A DNA stretch of 64,000 nucleotides from Anaerolineales bacterium. GTDB taxonomy: Bacteria; Chloroflexota; Anaerolineae; Anaerolineales; E44-bin32. This document shows, piece by piece, positions 45,916 to 53,586 of the stretch (the stretch's first letter is position 1; each line of letters begins with the position of its first letter). The stretch spans positions 1-64,000 of the forward strand of contig JAFGNH010000073.1 in the NCBI GenBank assembly GCA_016927115.1, written 5' to 3'. Position numbers and translations under genes: made by a program. Below the pieces are notes generated by a model, which saw only the letters and a program-made list of their open reading frames with translations, had not been told where the DNA came from and searched no databases.

Positions 45916-47421
45916 ATGACAGTAGTGCAGCCATTTTTACGAATTCACAATCTCAGCAAAACCTATCCAGGGGTAGAAGCCCTGAAGGGGGTGAGTTTTG
46001 ATATCTGCAGAGGCCATGTCCACGCACTGGTTGGTGAAAATGGGGCCGGCAAATCAACTCTGATCAAAATCCTGGCCGGGGCGGTCCTTCCTGAACACGG
46101 CAGCGAGGTCAGGATCGATGGCAAAGCCTATAAACCGCAAAATCCCGCAGATGCTTTAAAGGCCAGTGTGTCCACTATCTATCAGAACATGAATCTGATG
46201 CCGGATCGAACCATTATGTTTAACATCCTGCTGGGAAAAGAACCAGCACATTCCGGATTGATAGACTTTTCTGTCATGAGGGAAAAGACACAGGCCGTAC
46301 TTGAAACCCTGAACGCATCTTACCTGGACCCGGACAGAGTAGTTGGCAGCTTGAAAATCGGTGAGAAACAAGTTGTCGAAATTGCAAAGGCTCTGATCAA
46401 CAAGAGCAAGTTCCTGATCATGGATGAGCCAACCGCTGCACTCAATCAGGCTGAGGCTGAAGCGCTCTTTAAAAATATCAGGAGTCTGCGGGAATCCGGA
46501 GTGACGATCCTGTATGTATCCCATAGATTGGATGAGATATTCGATCTGGCAGATACCGTTACTGTTTTGAGAGATGGCCACCATATCAGCACTCGGCCTA
46601 TCGGTGAAGTTACCCGCAGCGGCCTTGTCGAAGAAATGATTGGCCGTAAACTGAGCAGCATTTTCCCGGATAAAACCAATCATCCCGGCGAAGAGATCCT
46701 TCGTGTTGAAGGTTTGAATTCAGGGAAGCATCTCAGGAACATCAGTTTCTCGCTTCACAGGGGAGAGGTTCTGGCAGTTGCCGGGTTATCCGGAAGCGGT
46801 AAGGCAGATCTCGGGAAGGCCCTCTTTGGAGCTCTTCCTTTAGATGCCGGCAGTCTCTGGGTTAATGGCAGGGTGTATCATCCTTCTCCTTCCGATGCTT
46901 TCAAGAATCAGATAATTTTTCTTCCGGAAGATCGAAAGGCAGATGGGGTTATACAGGAATTGAGTATCCGGCGAAATCTTGCCTTATCCGTTCTTCATAC
47001 TCAGGTCGCTGATAAGCTAGGCATCCTGAACACAAAAAAAGAAAACAAAGTGGCTCAGAAACAAATCAAAGCGCTGGAAATAAAGACACCATCAATGGAG
47101 CAGAAAGTTTCAAACCTGAGTGGCGGAAACCAACAAAAAGTCGCTCTCGGACGCTGTCTGGCGGTCGATCCGGAAATATTCATCCTGATGGAACCAACAC
47201 AGGGAATTGATGTTGGTGTGAAATTCGAGATATACCAGTTCATCCTGCAACAGGCTGCGGAAGATCGGGCCATTGTGCTGATTTCATCTGAGCTGCCCGA
47301 GATTCTTGGTCTGGCGGACCGAATCCTTGTGATGAATGAAGGGCGGATCACAGCCGAGCTGTCAGCTGAAAAGACAAGCCAGGAAGAGATTCTGCAATAT
47401 GCACTGGGTGAATCCGAATAA
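45916..47421 (+). CDS. Sugar ABC transporter ATPase, two domains (RbsA type)
   Basis: 501 residues with two ATPase domains. First: Walker A GENGAGKST (40-48), signature LKIGEKQ, Walker B LIMDEPTAAL, intact. Second: P-loop GLSGSGKAD (degenerate), LSGGNQQK signature and FILMEPTQGIDVG, where the usual Asp of Walker B is replaced by Met. Asymmetry of the two sites is normal in this family, but loss of the second Walker B Asp suggests that only one site hydrolyses ATP efficiently. Cytoplasmic partner of the RbsC-type permease. Confidence 0.92.
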   Translation: MTVVQPFLRIHNLSKTYPGVEALKGVSFDICRGHVHALVGENGAGKSTLIKILAGAVLPEHGSEVRIDGKAYKPQNPADALKASVSTIYQNMNLMPDRTIMFNILLGKEPAHSGLIDFSVMREKTQAVLETLNASYLDPDRVVGSLKIGEKQVVEIAKALINKSKFLIMDEPTAALNQAEAEALFKNIRSLRESGVTILYVSHRLDEIFDLADTVTVLRDGHHISTRPIGEVTRSGLVEEMIGRKLSSIFPDKTNHPGEEILRVEGLNSGKHLRNISFSLHRGEVLAVAGLSGSGKADLGKALFGALPLDAGSLWVNGRVYHPSPSDAFKNQIIFLPEDRKADGVIQELSIRRNLALSVLHTQVADKLGILNTKKENKVAQKQIKALEIKTPSMEQKVSNLSGGNQQKVALGRCLAVDPEIFILMEPTQGIDVGVKFEIYQFILQQAAEDRAIVLISSELPEILGLADRILVMNEGRITAELSAEKTSQEEILQYALGESE

Positions 47422-47486
47422 GCCATCAGATCGGTCAATACTGATCTCGAACCTATACAGCTGAATAATATTAATGGAGAAAAGAA

Positions 47487-48734
47487 ATGTCCAAGAATGA
47501 TTACAGTCGAGAAACTGGAAAAAGAATCAAGCAGTGGGGTATCGAAGGTGATATTGCCCGTTATATTGAGGGGACTGCCGAACACTCAATTATGTACCGT
47601 GCCTTGGGGACGGAACCACAAACCGAGCATCCTTTTAATCTCTATGGTGATATCAAAAGCCAGGGGGCAGCTTTGCGGGGAACGTTTGAGGCAAATAAGG
47701 AGAACATTCCGGAAATCGCCCGGATCCTGGTTGAGAAGGGGTTCACTGGTATGGCCGGACATGGACTTGGTACCTCTCAATTCGTTGCCCAGGCAGCTGC
47801 AGGAGCGTTCTGGGAATACGCTGGTTGGGATACACGCGACATGGATTCGCTTGAATATGTAATCTACGAACCCCCAATAGATTTTGAAAAAACGGTGTTT
47901 TTCACATATTCCGGCAGCGGCAGCACCGTTGACAGCAATCGTGCGGCCGCAAAGGCAAAGGAGCTGGGTGCATTCCAGGTTGCTTTTACAAGTATTGCTG
48001 GCAGCCCGATCACCAGGAAATGTGACCTTTCAGTGGTTTGTGCTGGTGGTTTTGATACAGGTGGATCGGATACTTTCCACTATACCACCCGTCTGGCAGC
48101 TTCAATCTGGCTGGCCATTGAGATCGGCGCACTTTCCCGCCCTGATGAGCAAGACTGGAATGATCTCCGCAAGAGGTTGTTTGCAACAGCTGATAAATAT
48201 GATGAGATGTTTGATTGGGTCAGCAAGCGAGCGGAAATTCTCTCAAAACGATACCGAAAGATCCGCGGCGTCCTGGCAGTTGGCAGCGGTTCTAATGAAG
48301 GTACGGCTGAGGAGATTGCGCTGAAATACGACGAAATGGGGCATATTCCCACCAAGGGAATGTGCGCCGGGCGACATATCCATGGTGCGCTTGGGTTAAC
48401 ACAGCATGATATCCTGACGATTATTGTCGCACCAGTGGATGATCCCAACTATGGAGCTTTACGGGATATTGCGCAGGTAACTTATATGCTCAAATCTCCT
48501 TCCATCGCGATTATCAGCGAAGAAGATGAACGCGTTGCTGAGCAGGTGGATGATGTCTTCCGGCTTGATGAAACCGATCCGAACATCTTCCCCATACTGG
48601 CAATCTTGCCTGGACAGCTTCTGGCGTACTTCAGTGCGGTTGCACAGGGCGATATCAATCCTGATTGCCAGCGTGCAAATATCGCCCGCCATGCAAAAGT
48701 CTGGAATTGGCTTTTCCCAAAGGACACCCACTGA
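47487..48734 (+). CDS. Double-SIS-domain sugar-phosphate isomerase/deaminase
   Basis: 415 residues with two SIS (sugar isomerase) domains, similar in layout to the GlmS C-terminal half, AgaS and FrlB. Seen: GMAGHGLGTSQFVAQAAAG and VFFTYSGSGSTVDSNRAA (first SIS, phosphosugar-binding Ser/Thr loop), then VLAVGSGSNEGTAEEIALK and MLKSPSIAIISEEDE (second SIS), and HARHIHGALG-like CAGRHIHGALGLTQHD. Substrate could be galactosamine-6-phosphate, another amino sugar phosphate, or an Amadori compound phosphate (FrlB type). Lies between importer and PfkB kinase genes. Confidence 0.85.
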   Translation: MSKNDYSRETGKRIKQWGIEGDIARYIEGTAEHSIMYRALGTEPQTEHPFNLYGDIKSQGAALRGTFEANKENIPEIARILVEKGFTGMAGHGLGTSQFVAQAAAGAFWEYAGWDTRDMDSLEYVIYEPPIDFEKTVFFTYSGSGSTVDSNRAAAKAKELGAFQVAFTSIAGSPITRKCDLSVVCAGGFDTGGSDTFHYTTRLAASIWLAIEIGALSRPDEQDWNDLRKRLFATADKYDEMFDWVSKRAEILSKRYRKIRGVLAVGSGSNEGTAEEIALKYDEMGHIPTKGMCAGRHIHGALGLTQHDILTIIVAPVDDPNYGALRDIAQVTYMLKSPSIAIISEEDERVAEQVDDVFRLDETDPNIFPILAILPGQLLAYFSAVAQGDINPDCQRANIARHAKVWNWLFPKDTH

Positions 48735-48776
48735 TCACTATCTGACGCATAATTACTCTGCAACCAGCGAAGCAAA

Positions 48777-48803
48777 CCGGGGAAGGGATCCTGACTTCCC
48801 CGG
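48777..48803 (+). terminator. Intercistronic hairpin between SIS and PfkB genes
   Basis: 9-bp stem CCGGGGAAG/CTTCCCCGG (48777-48785, 48795-48803), 9-nt loop, weak T content after it. Possibly a partial terminator or mRNA processing or stability element. Confidence 0.55.
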
Positions 48804-48829
48804 CTGATTAGAAATCATAGAGGGTTTCC

Positions 48830-49792
48830 ATGACAAGAGATATTTCCGTCCTCGGCCCGTTAAATATTGATCTCCTGATCGTTGGTGAAGGTCCGAAGGA
48901 ATTATCAGATCTGCCATCATGGGATGGCCCGGCAGAAATGACTATGACTGCGGCCGGTTCTGTCGGGTACACTGTTGGCGATCTGGCCAAACTCGGGTTG
49001 GGGGTCAGGGTTGTATCCAATGTCCCGGATGATCCGTTGGGTTTGTTCATTATTGATTCGTTGAAGCGAGATGGCGTCGATATCTCCGGCATTCAGAAAA
49101 TTCCGGATACGGAGGCCGGTATAGGTGTCTATATGCTGCTGTTTGGCAGCAGGAAACGTCCGCTGGTTTATCGTTTACCGACACACTCAGCCTGGCCAGA
49201 GGAATATTCTGAGACAGCTGTAAATAAGCTGCTTGATGCAAGGATCCTTCATTGCGGCGGACTTCTTCATTTCAAGGACCTGTGGTGTGGAGTAACTACC
49301 GAGATTTTCAGGGAAGCGAAAAATCGGGGAATAACCACAACACTCGATCCGCAGTTTCCACTCTTTATTATGGAACCGCCGTGGATGAGAGCAATGGGCG
49401 ATATCCTGCCATACGTGGATATTCTCTTCTGTGACGAAACAGAAGCAAGAAACATAACAGACAGGGAATCCCTCCCCGAGTGTGCAGAAATGCTGCTCGA
49501 TTCCGGCCCCGGGACCGTAATCATAAAACAGGGAGCTGAGGGAGCCGGTATTTATATGAATGGCCAGGGGTACTTTCAGAAAGCTGTGCATCTGGGTGAC
49601 CTGGTCGACAGTATAGGCGCCGGGGATGCATTTGATGCTGGTTTTCTGTATGCGACGCTGCAGGATTGGCCGCTGGAAAAGCGGCTGTTGTTCTCCTGTG
49701 TGGCAGCCGGTTTCACGGTCACCGGTGTAGGGGGGACAGATACATTCCCGACCATTGAAGAGATTGAATCTGTAATGGTGAAATATTCTTGA
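48830..49792 (+). CDS. PfkB-family sugar kinase
   Basis: 320 residues, ribokinase fold. N-terminal ISVLGPLNIDLL, the GSVGYTVGDLAKLG substrate region, TTTLDPQFP, the anion-hole/catalytic motif DSIGAGDAFDAGFLYA (catalytic Asp in GAGD) and AAGFTVTGVGGTD. Phosphorylates a carbohydrate with ATP. As last gene after the importer and SIS genes, it probably phosphorylates the imported sugar so that the SIS protein can act. It ends at 49792, directly before a decayed tRNA-Leu on the other strand. Confidence 0.9.
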   Translation: MTRDISVLGPLNIDLLIVGEGPKELSDLPSWDGPAEMTMTAAGSVGYTVGDLAKLGLGVRVVSNVPDDPLGLFIIDSLKRDGVDISGIQKIPDTEAGIGVYMLLFGSRKRPLVYRLPTHSAWPEEYSETAVNKLLDARILHCGGLLHFKDLWCGVTTEIFREAKNRGITTTLDPQFPLFIMEPPWMRAMGDILPYVDILFCDETEARNITDRESLPECAEMLLDSGPGTVIIKQGAEGAGIYMNGQGYFQKAVHLGDLVDSIGAGDAFDAGFLYATLQDWPLEKRLLFSCVAAGFTVTGVGGTDTFPTIEEIESVMVKYS

Positions 49793-49807
49793 CGCTCTGT
49801 AGTTCAG

Positions 49808-49829
49808 TAGGGCGGGTGGGGGTCGAACC
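49808..49829. repeat. 22-bp direct repeat, copy 1 (tRNA-Leu 3' end)
   Basis: Identical to 51900-51921, the 3' end (acceptor and T arm) of the intact tRNA-Leu. Repeats of a tRNA 3' end about 2.1 kb apart are the usual footprint of integration or duplication at a tRNA gene; no integrase is seen in between. Confidence 0.65.
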
Positions 49830-49889
49830 TGCATTTCCGGAGGAAACGGATCTTAAGACCGCCGCTTATGCCAATTCCGCTGAATTGCC
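49808..49889 (-). pseudogene. Decayed tRNA-Leu
   Basis: 82 bases align along their whole length with the intact tRNA-Leu(UAA) at 51900-51981 (about three quarters identical). The D region (GCGGAATTGGCA) and the final 22 bases are kept. The 5' acceptor strand no longer pairs with the 3' strand, the T stem has mismatches and the anticodon stem is disturbed, so it should not fold as a functional tRNA. It retains a CTTAAGA anticodon-loop-like segment. Confidence 0.7.
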
Positions 49890-50255
49890 GCGGCATTCCC
49901 CAGGACATCAGCACCGTACCGCTGAAGGCCTATTCCAGTATTTGAGCTTCCCTATTCCTTGTCCTGTGCAAAATATCCTGCTGTTAAAAAGTAAGATAGT
50001 AGGGCAAAGAGAGGCTGACCGAATGGTAGCTTGGGGAATCTATTTATTTCCCCCGTTAAACTTCATGATAGGATAGTCAAAATGATGATCCGGTGGCAAT
50101 GTACTGCCATGGTATTTCATCCGGACACCGGTTTTCTCATGTGTATTGGGTGCTCTGACTTTGTCTTTCAAGTGGGCATGGCTATACAACAATTTCATGA
50201 GCAGGTCCGATGAATGGTTAATATCAGAAAGTATCAACTTGTACTGGAGGGTCAA
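49890..50255. other. Intergenic region without a recognisable gene
   Basis: 366 bases between the tRNA-Leu relic and the glycosyltransferase start. Short frames only. The glycosyltransferase frame is open to 50214 but its ribosome site favours 50256. No promoter of good quality noticed. Confidence 0.35.
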
Positions 50256-51389
50256 ATGCTTAAGTCGATACTCATCCTCACAGCCGATGCTGGTTTTGGC
50301 CACCGACGAGCCGCACAGGCTGTCAGCGCGGCCTTGGAAGAGCAAATCGGTGATGATTGTCAGGTTCAGATCATCAATCCGATTGAAGACCCCGATATCC
50401 CAAGGTTATTAAAACAGGCTGAAAGCGGTTACGACCGGATCGTAATCGAGGATCCAGAACTGTACCTGTTCACTTACAAAACCAGTGATACCCCACTGGT
50501 TGCCAGTGCAATGCAGGATATTTTCGCTGTTACTCTCCATAAGACATTGAGCAAGATCATTGATCGCTATCAGCCGGACGTTGTCATAACTACCTACCCC
50601 GCATACATCCAGGCAGTTATTTGGGCACTGCGTGAGCGAGGTACTCAAACAAAAACCGTTGTCGTCATTACCGACCTGATCGATGTTCATGACCTGTGGT
50701 TCCATAAAAAGGCCAGCCTGACCTTTGTGCCGACTCAAGATGTATACGATCAGGCCCTGGAACGCGGGTTGTCAGCGGATCATATCTACTATAGCGGGTT
50801 GCCCGTTCACCCGGCTATTGCACGTGAGATACGGGATAAAAGGACGATACGGGAGTCACTGGAATGGGATCTCAATCAAACTACGGCTTTGATCGTCGGA
50901 TCGACTCGCAATCGACACACGGCAATTATCACAAAACTACTGGACCAATCGGATCTTAACCTCCAGATTGTTGCAATAAGCGGTGGGGTTCCTGAAGTCG
51001 ATGACGAATTGAATCGTTATAATTGGTGCAGCACAGTCCACACCTATGGACTGGTTAAAAACCTGCCGGAAATGATGATGGCTGCGGACTTCATCATCTG
51101 CAAGGCGGGTGGTCTGATTGTATCTGAAGCGCTGGCCTGCGGCTTACCAACTATCCTGTATGAGGCACTGCCTGGCCAGGAGGCCGGTAACGTCCGTTAT
51201 GTGGTTCAAAACGGAGCCGGGGTATGGGCACCGGGCCCAACCGGAGCACTGAGTGCCGTTTACTCATGGCTGGCGGGGAAAGAAAATAATCTGGAGACTT
51301 TTCGGTTGGCTGCTGAAAAGACGGGACGACCACGTGCAGCTTATGAAATTGCCGAGCAGATCTGCAGGCGAATATTAAAAGTGGAGTAA
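50256..51389 (+). CDS. GT28-type glycosyltransferase (MGDG synthase/UgtP-like)
   Basis: 377 residues from ATG 50256 (GGAGG 7 nt before). N-terminal half: ILILTADAGFGHRRAAQAVSAAL (the glycine/His acceptor loop of MGDG synthases) and KIIDRYQPDVVITTYPAYIQAVIW. C-terminal half: ALIVGSTRNRHTAII, VHTYGLVKNLPEMMMAADFIICKAGGLIVSEALACGLPTILYEALPGQEAGN, the UDP-sugar-binding signature. Transfers a sugar to diacylglycerol or a related lipid at the inner face of the membrane. No lipid genes nearby. Confidence 0.9.
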   Translation: MLKSILILTADAGFGHRRAAQAVSAALEEQIGDDCQVQIINPIEDPDIPRLLKQAESGYDRIVIEDPELYLFTYKTSDTPLVASAMQDIFAVTLHKTLSKIIDRYQPDVVITTYPAYIQAVIWALRERGTQTKTVVVITDLIDVHDLWFHKKASLTFVPTQDVYDQALERGLSADHIYYSGLPVHPAIAREIRDKRTIRESLEWDLNQTTALIVGSTRNRHTAIITKLLDQSDLNLQIVAISGGVPEVDDELNRYNWCSTVHTYGLVKNLPEMMMAADFIICKAGGLIVSEALACGLPTILYEALPGQEAGNVRYVVQNGAGVWAPGPTGALSAVYSWLAGKENNLETFRLAAEKTGRPRAAYEIAEQICRRILKVE

Positions 51390-51574
51390 GACATCTTCGG
51401 GATTTGCATCATCTATGCCGGGAAGGCGATGTGTACATCCTAAAGGCTTATAAGTGGAGCAAGAAATCGATAGGAACCCCATACTGGGTCGTTCCGATTG
51501 GGGATCTGCTCGCAGAAATGGAAGTAACCAGCAATGGGCTGGATAATTACGAAGTTGTGTGGAAGCTGGCGTAA
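51389..51574 (+). other. Open frame without a start, possible gene remnant
   Basis: Directly after (and slightly overlapping) the glycosyltransferase stop, one frame reads 61 codons with protein-like composition (HLRDLHHLCREGDVYILKAY, WVVPIGDLLAEMEV, ending EVVWKLA and TAA). There is no ATG/GTG start with a ribosome site; a TTG occurs at 51404. Could be the C-terminal end of a truncated gene, or a gene beginning at TTG. Next to a tRNA, truncation by insertion or recombination is plausible. Confidence 0.3.
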
Positions 51575-51899
51575 ACGGGTATAAATACACTTTAACTAAA
51601 GAAAAATACATACATCTGGGGCTGCTGCTCAACAAGTTCAAGAGCCCTGTCAACTTGGTCCTGAGCACCGCAGCTTTCCTGTTTTTGATTCTCTATGTCA
51701 CCGCTGATATCCCCATTATCTTCGGCATGGATGTGGTCAGCGGGCTGTTTGGCTTCTTTCGATGCGAAGTTATTGAACATGATATCTTTTGCGGATTGAT
51801 GATCATTGATCTGGAGTAGACAATCGCAATCGTTTCACGTTTGAATCAAAAAAGCTATATTTGAACCATGCATTCCGGTTCGATATAGCTCTTTTACTA

Positions 51900-51921
51900 T
51901 AGGGCGGGTGGGGGTCGAACC
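51900..51921. repeat. 22-bp direct repeat, copy 2 (tRNA-Leu 3' end)
   Basis: Same 22 bases as 49808-49829; here part of the intact tRNA-Leu gene. Confidence 0.65.
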
Positions 51922-51981
51922 CACATTCCCGAGGGAAACGGATTTTAAGTCCGTCGCGTCTGCCAATTCCGCCACCGCCCC
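51900..51981 (-). tRNA. tRNA-Leu (anticodon UAA)
   Basis: 82 bases, class II tRNA. Acceptor GGGGCGG pairs with CCGCCCT (one G-U at the first pair), T8 and G9 present, D region GCGGAATTGGCAGACGC, anticodon stem ACGGA/TCCGT around CTTAAAA (anticodon TAA), variable arm TCCC-TCG-GGA, T arm GTGGG-TTCGACC-CCCAC. CCA is not encoded. A promoter lies just upstream on the minus strand. Decodes UUA (and UUG by wobble). Confidence 0.93.
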
Positions 51982-51995
51982 GTTTGGTACGAATA

Positions 51996-52023
51996 ATTGT
52001 AGCGCGCTTGTTGAGTACGTCAA
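51996..52023 (-). promoter_or_regulatory. Promoter of tRNA-Leu
   Basis: On the minus strand: TTGACG (52023-52018), 16 nt, TACAAT (52001-51996), 14 nt upstream of the tRNA 5' end. Close to consensus and well spaced. Confidence 0.75.
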
Positions 52024-52443
52024 GTGACGGCGTGGATATTGACCATGGAGGTATGCCCCGACACGGCCTCCCATAGTTTTACCTGACCACACCCGGTCTG
52101 GCAGGGTTGAATTATGTAACCTGTCTATGGCTCAAGCTCAAGCACACTCTCCGATTCAGCGGCTATCTCTGCTTTATTCCACAGCATCGACCGGTACTGG
52201 ATCGTGCGCCACAGATCGGCCTGGTCGATGTAATGTTCGTGGCAGGGGGGGTTCACAGGAACCTGAGATCAGTATCTGGGATAGATCTAAAGCAGCAGGC
52301 CCTGTTTGACAGTCAGGGGAGAACACTATAGATTCAACCGATGAAAGGTAGGAGAAGGTCTGGTATTTTGGTCCGGGAATCAAGCGGATAGTTCCATAAC
52401 TCTGGATGGCTGCAACCCGAGGATTCAAAAAAAGGGTAGAAAT
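52024..52443. other. Intergenic region without a recognisable gene
   Basis: 420 bases between the tRNA-Leu promoter and the hydroxyacid dehydrogenase gene. Only short frames; no RNA or repeat was recognised. Confidence 0.35.
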
Positions 52444-53466
52444 ATGAACTCCATTGTGCTTTTTACCACCGATCGAGGGGAATCTCACCAGCAGGCTGCA
52501 CTGGAGGCGGCACCACCGGAAATGGAAGTGCGCATGCTGCGGGCACCAGGCAGAGCTGCGCTGAAAGAGGCGCTGGCAGACGTTTCCTTCCTGATTTCGG
52601 AGCGCTCCGGGGTAATCGACCGTGATGTAATAGCAGGTGCGACGAATCTCAAGTTAATTCAAAGACTTGGCTCTCTGACATTTGATATAGATCTTGAATC
52701 TGCAGCTGAAGCTGGAATCGCCGTATGTTATTGGCCAGTTGAGAATGTAATCAGAGTAGCGGAACATATTGTGATGCAGATGCTCGCACTGACCAAGAGG
52801 CTCCTTGAGGTGGAGAGGATTACGTTGGAAGCAAGCCCGGATTGGGGTGAAAGCAGGCGGACGGATGAGGATACATTCGCCTATAACTGGTCAGGCCGTA
52901 GTGGTATCGGCCAGTTGTGGCAGCGAACAGTGGGAATCATCGGAATGGGTGAGATTGGTGTTGAACTGGCACGACGTCTGCAGGGTTTTGGCTGCGAGGT
53001 TCTGTATAATAAACGGACTCCGCTTCCTGTGCATGTGGAAAAGGAGCTCGGTTTAACGTACGCAGAATCTGCGGATCTTTTCACCCGAAGTGATTTTCTT
53101 GTCAACTTGCTTCCCTACAGCAAAGAGACAGATATGCTGCTGGATGAAGCAAAATTCAAGCAGATGAAACAGGGGGCGTTTGTGGTCAGCTGCGGCAGCG
53201 GGAGCATTCTTGATGAAGCTGCACTCGCAGAAACGATCCGGGAGGGAAAGCTGGCGGGTGCAGCGCTGGATACGTTCGAGTGGGAGCCTGTGAGGGCAGA
53301 TCAGCCGCTGCTGGCGTTGGCAAAAGAAGGTTACAATGTGCTGCTTACACCGCATACGGCTGCCGGAACCCCCCCAGAGAATCAATCGGAACCTGCACGA
53401 GCCCGTGACTACATCAATATTCGTAGATATCTCGCAGGACAGGAACTGCTGTATCGCCTGGTCTGA
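52444..53466 (+). CDS. D-2-hydroxyacid dehydrogenase family protein lacking the usual Arg
   Basis: 340 residues. NAD-binding Rossmann motif VGIIGMGEIGVELARRL (Gly167, Gly169, Gly172), LVNLLPYSKETDMLLD, AALDTFEWEP (Glu281) and LTPHTAAGTP (His304) place it in the family of phosphoglycerate, lactate and glyoxylate reductases. In the place of the conserved 'NTARG' (substrate-binding Arg) it reads SCGSGSILDEAAL, with Ser253 where Arg is expected. The Glu-His pair is intact. Either the substrate is unusual or the enzyme has changed function. No partner genes; preceded by a non-coding stretch. Confidence 0.85.
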   Translation: MNSIVLFTTDRGESHQQAALEAAPPEMEVRMLRAPGRAALKEALADVSFLISERSGVIDRDVIAGATNLKLIQRLGSLTFDIDLESAAEAGIAVCYWPVENVIRVAEHIVMQMLALTKRLLEVERITLEASPDWGESRRTDEDTFAYNWSGRSGIGQLWQRTVGIIGMGEIGVELARRLQGFGCEVLYNKRTPLPVHVEKELGLTYAESADLFTRSDFLVNLLPYSKETDMLLDEAKFKQMKQGAFVVSCGSGSILDEAALAETIREGKLAGAALDTFEWEPVRADQPLLALAKEGYNVLLTPHTAAGTPPENQSEPARARDYINIRRYLAGQELLYRLV

Positions 53467-53586
53467 GATCGTATTCACCTTTGAATAGCAAGCAGTTATT
53501 CCCGGAGCAACATAACAATAATAGAGAGTCTCTGCCGGATCACGTTCAAATGATGCCGGGTTCTCTGAATGGAGGTGCCTGAAACG

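Noticed and set aside
51559-51819. 86-residue frame beside the tRNA-Leu with a hydrophobic middle
   Set aside because: No ribosome site, no recognisable family, and the opposite strand is equally open; too weak to call a gene.
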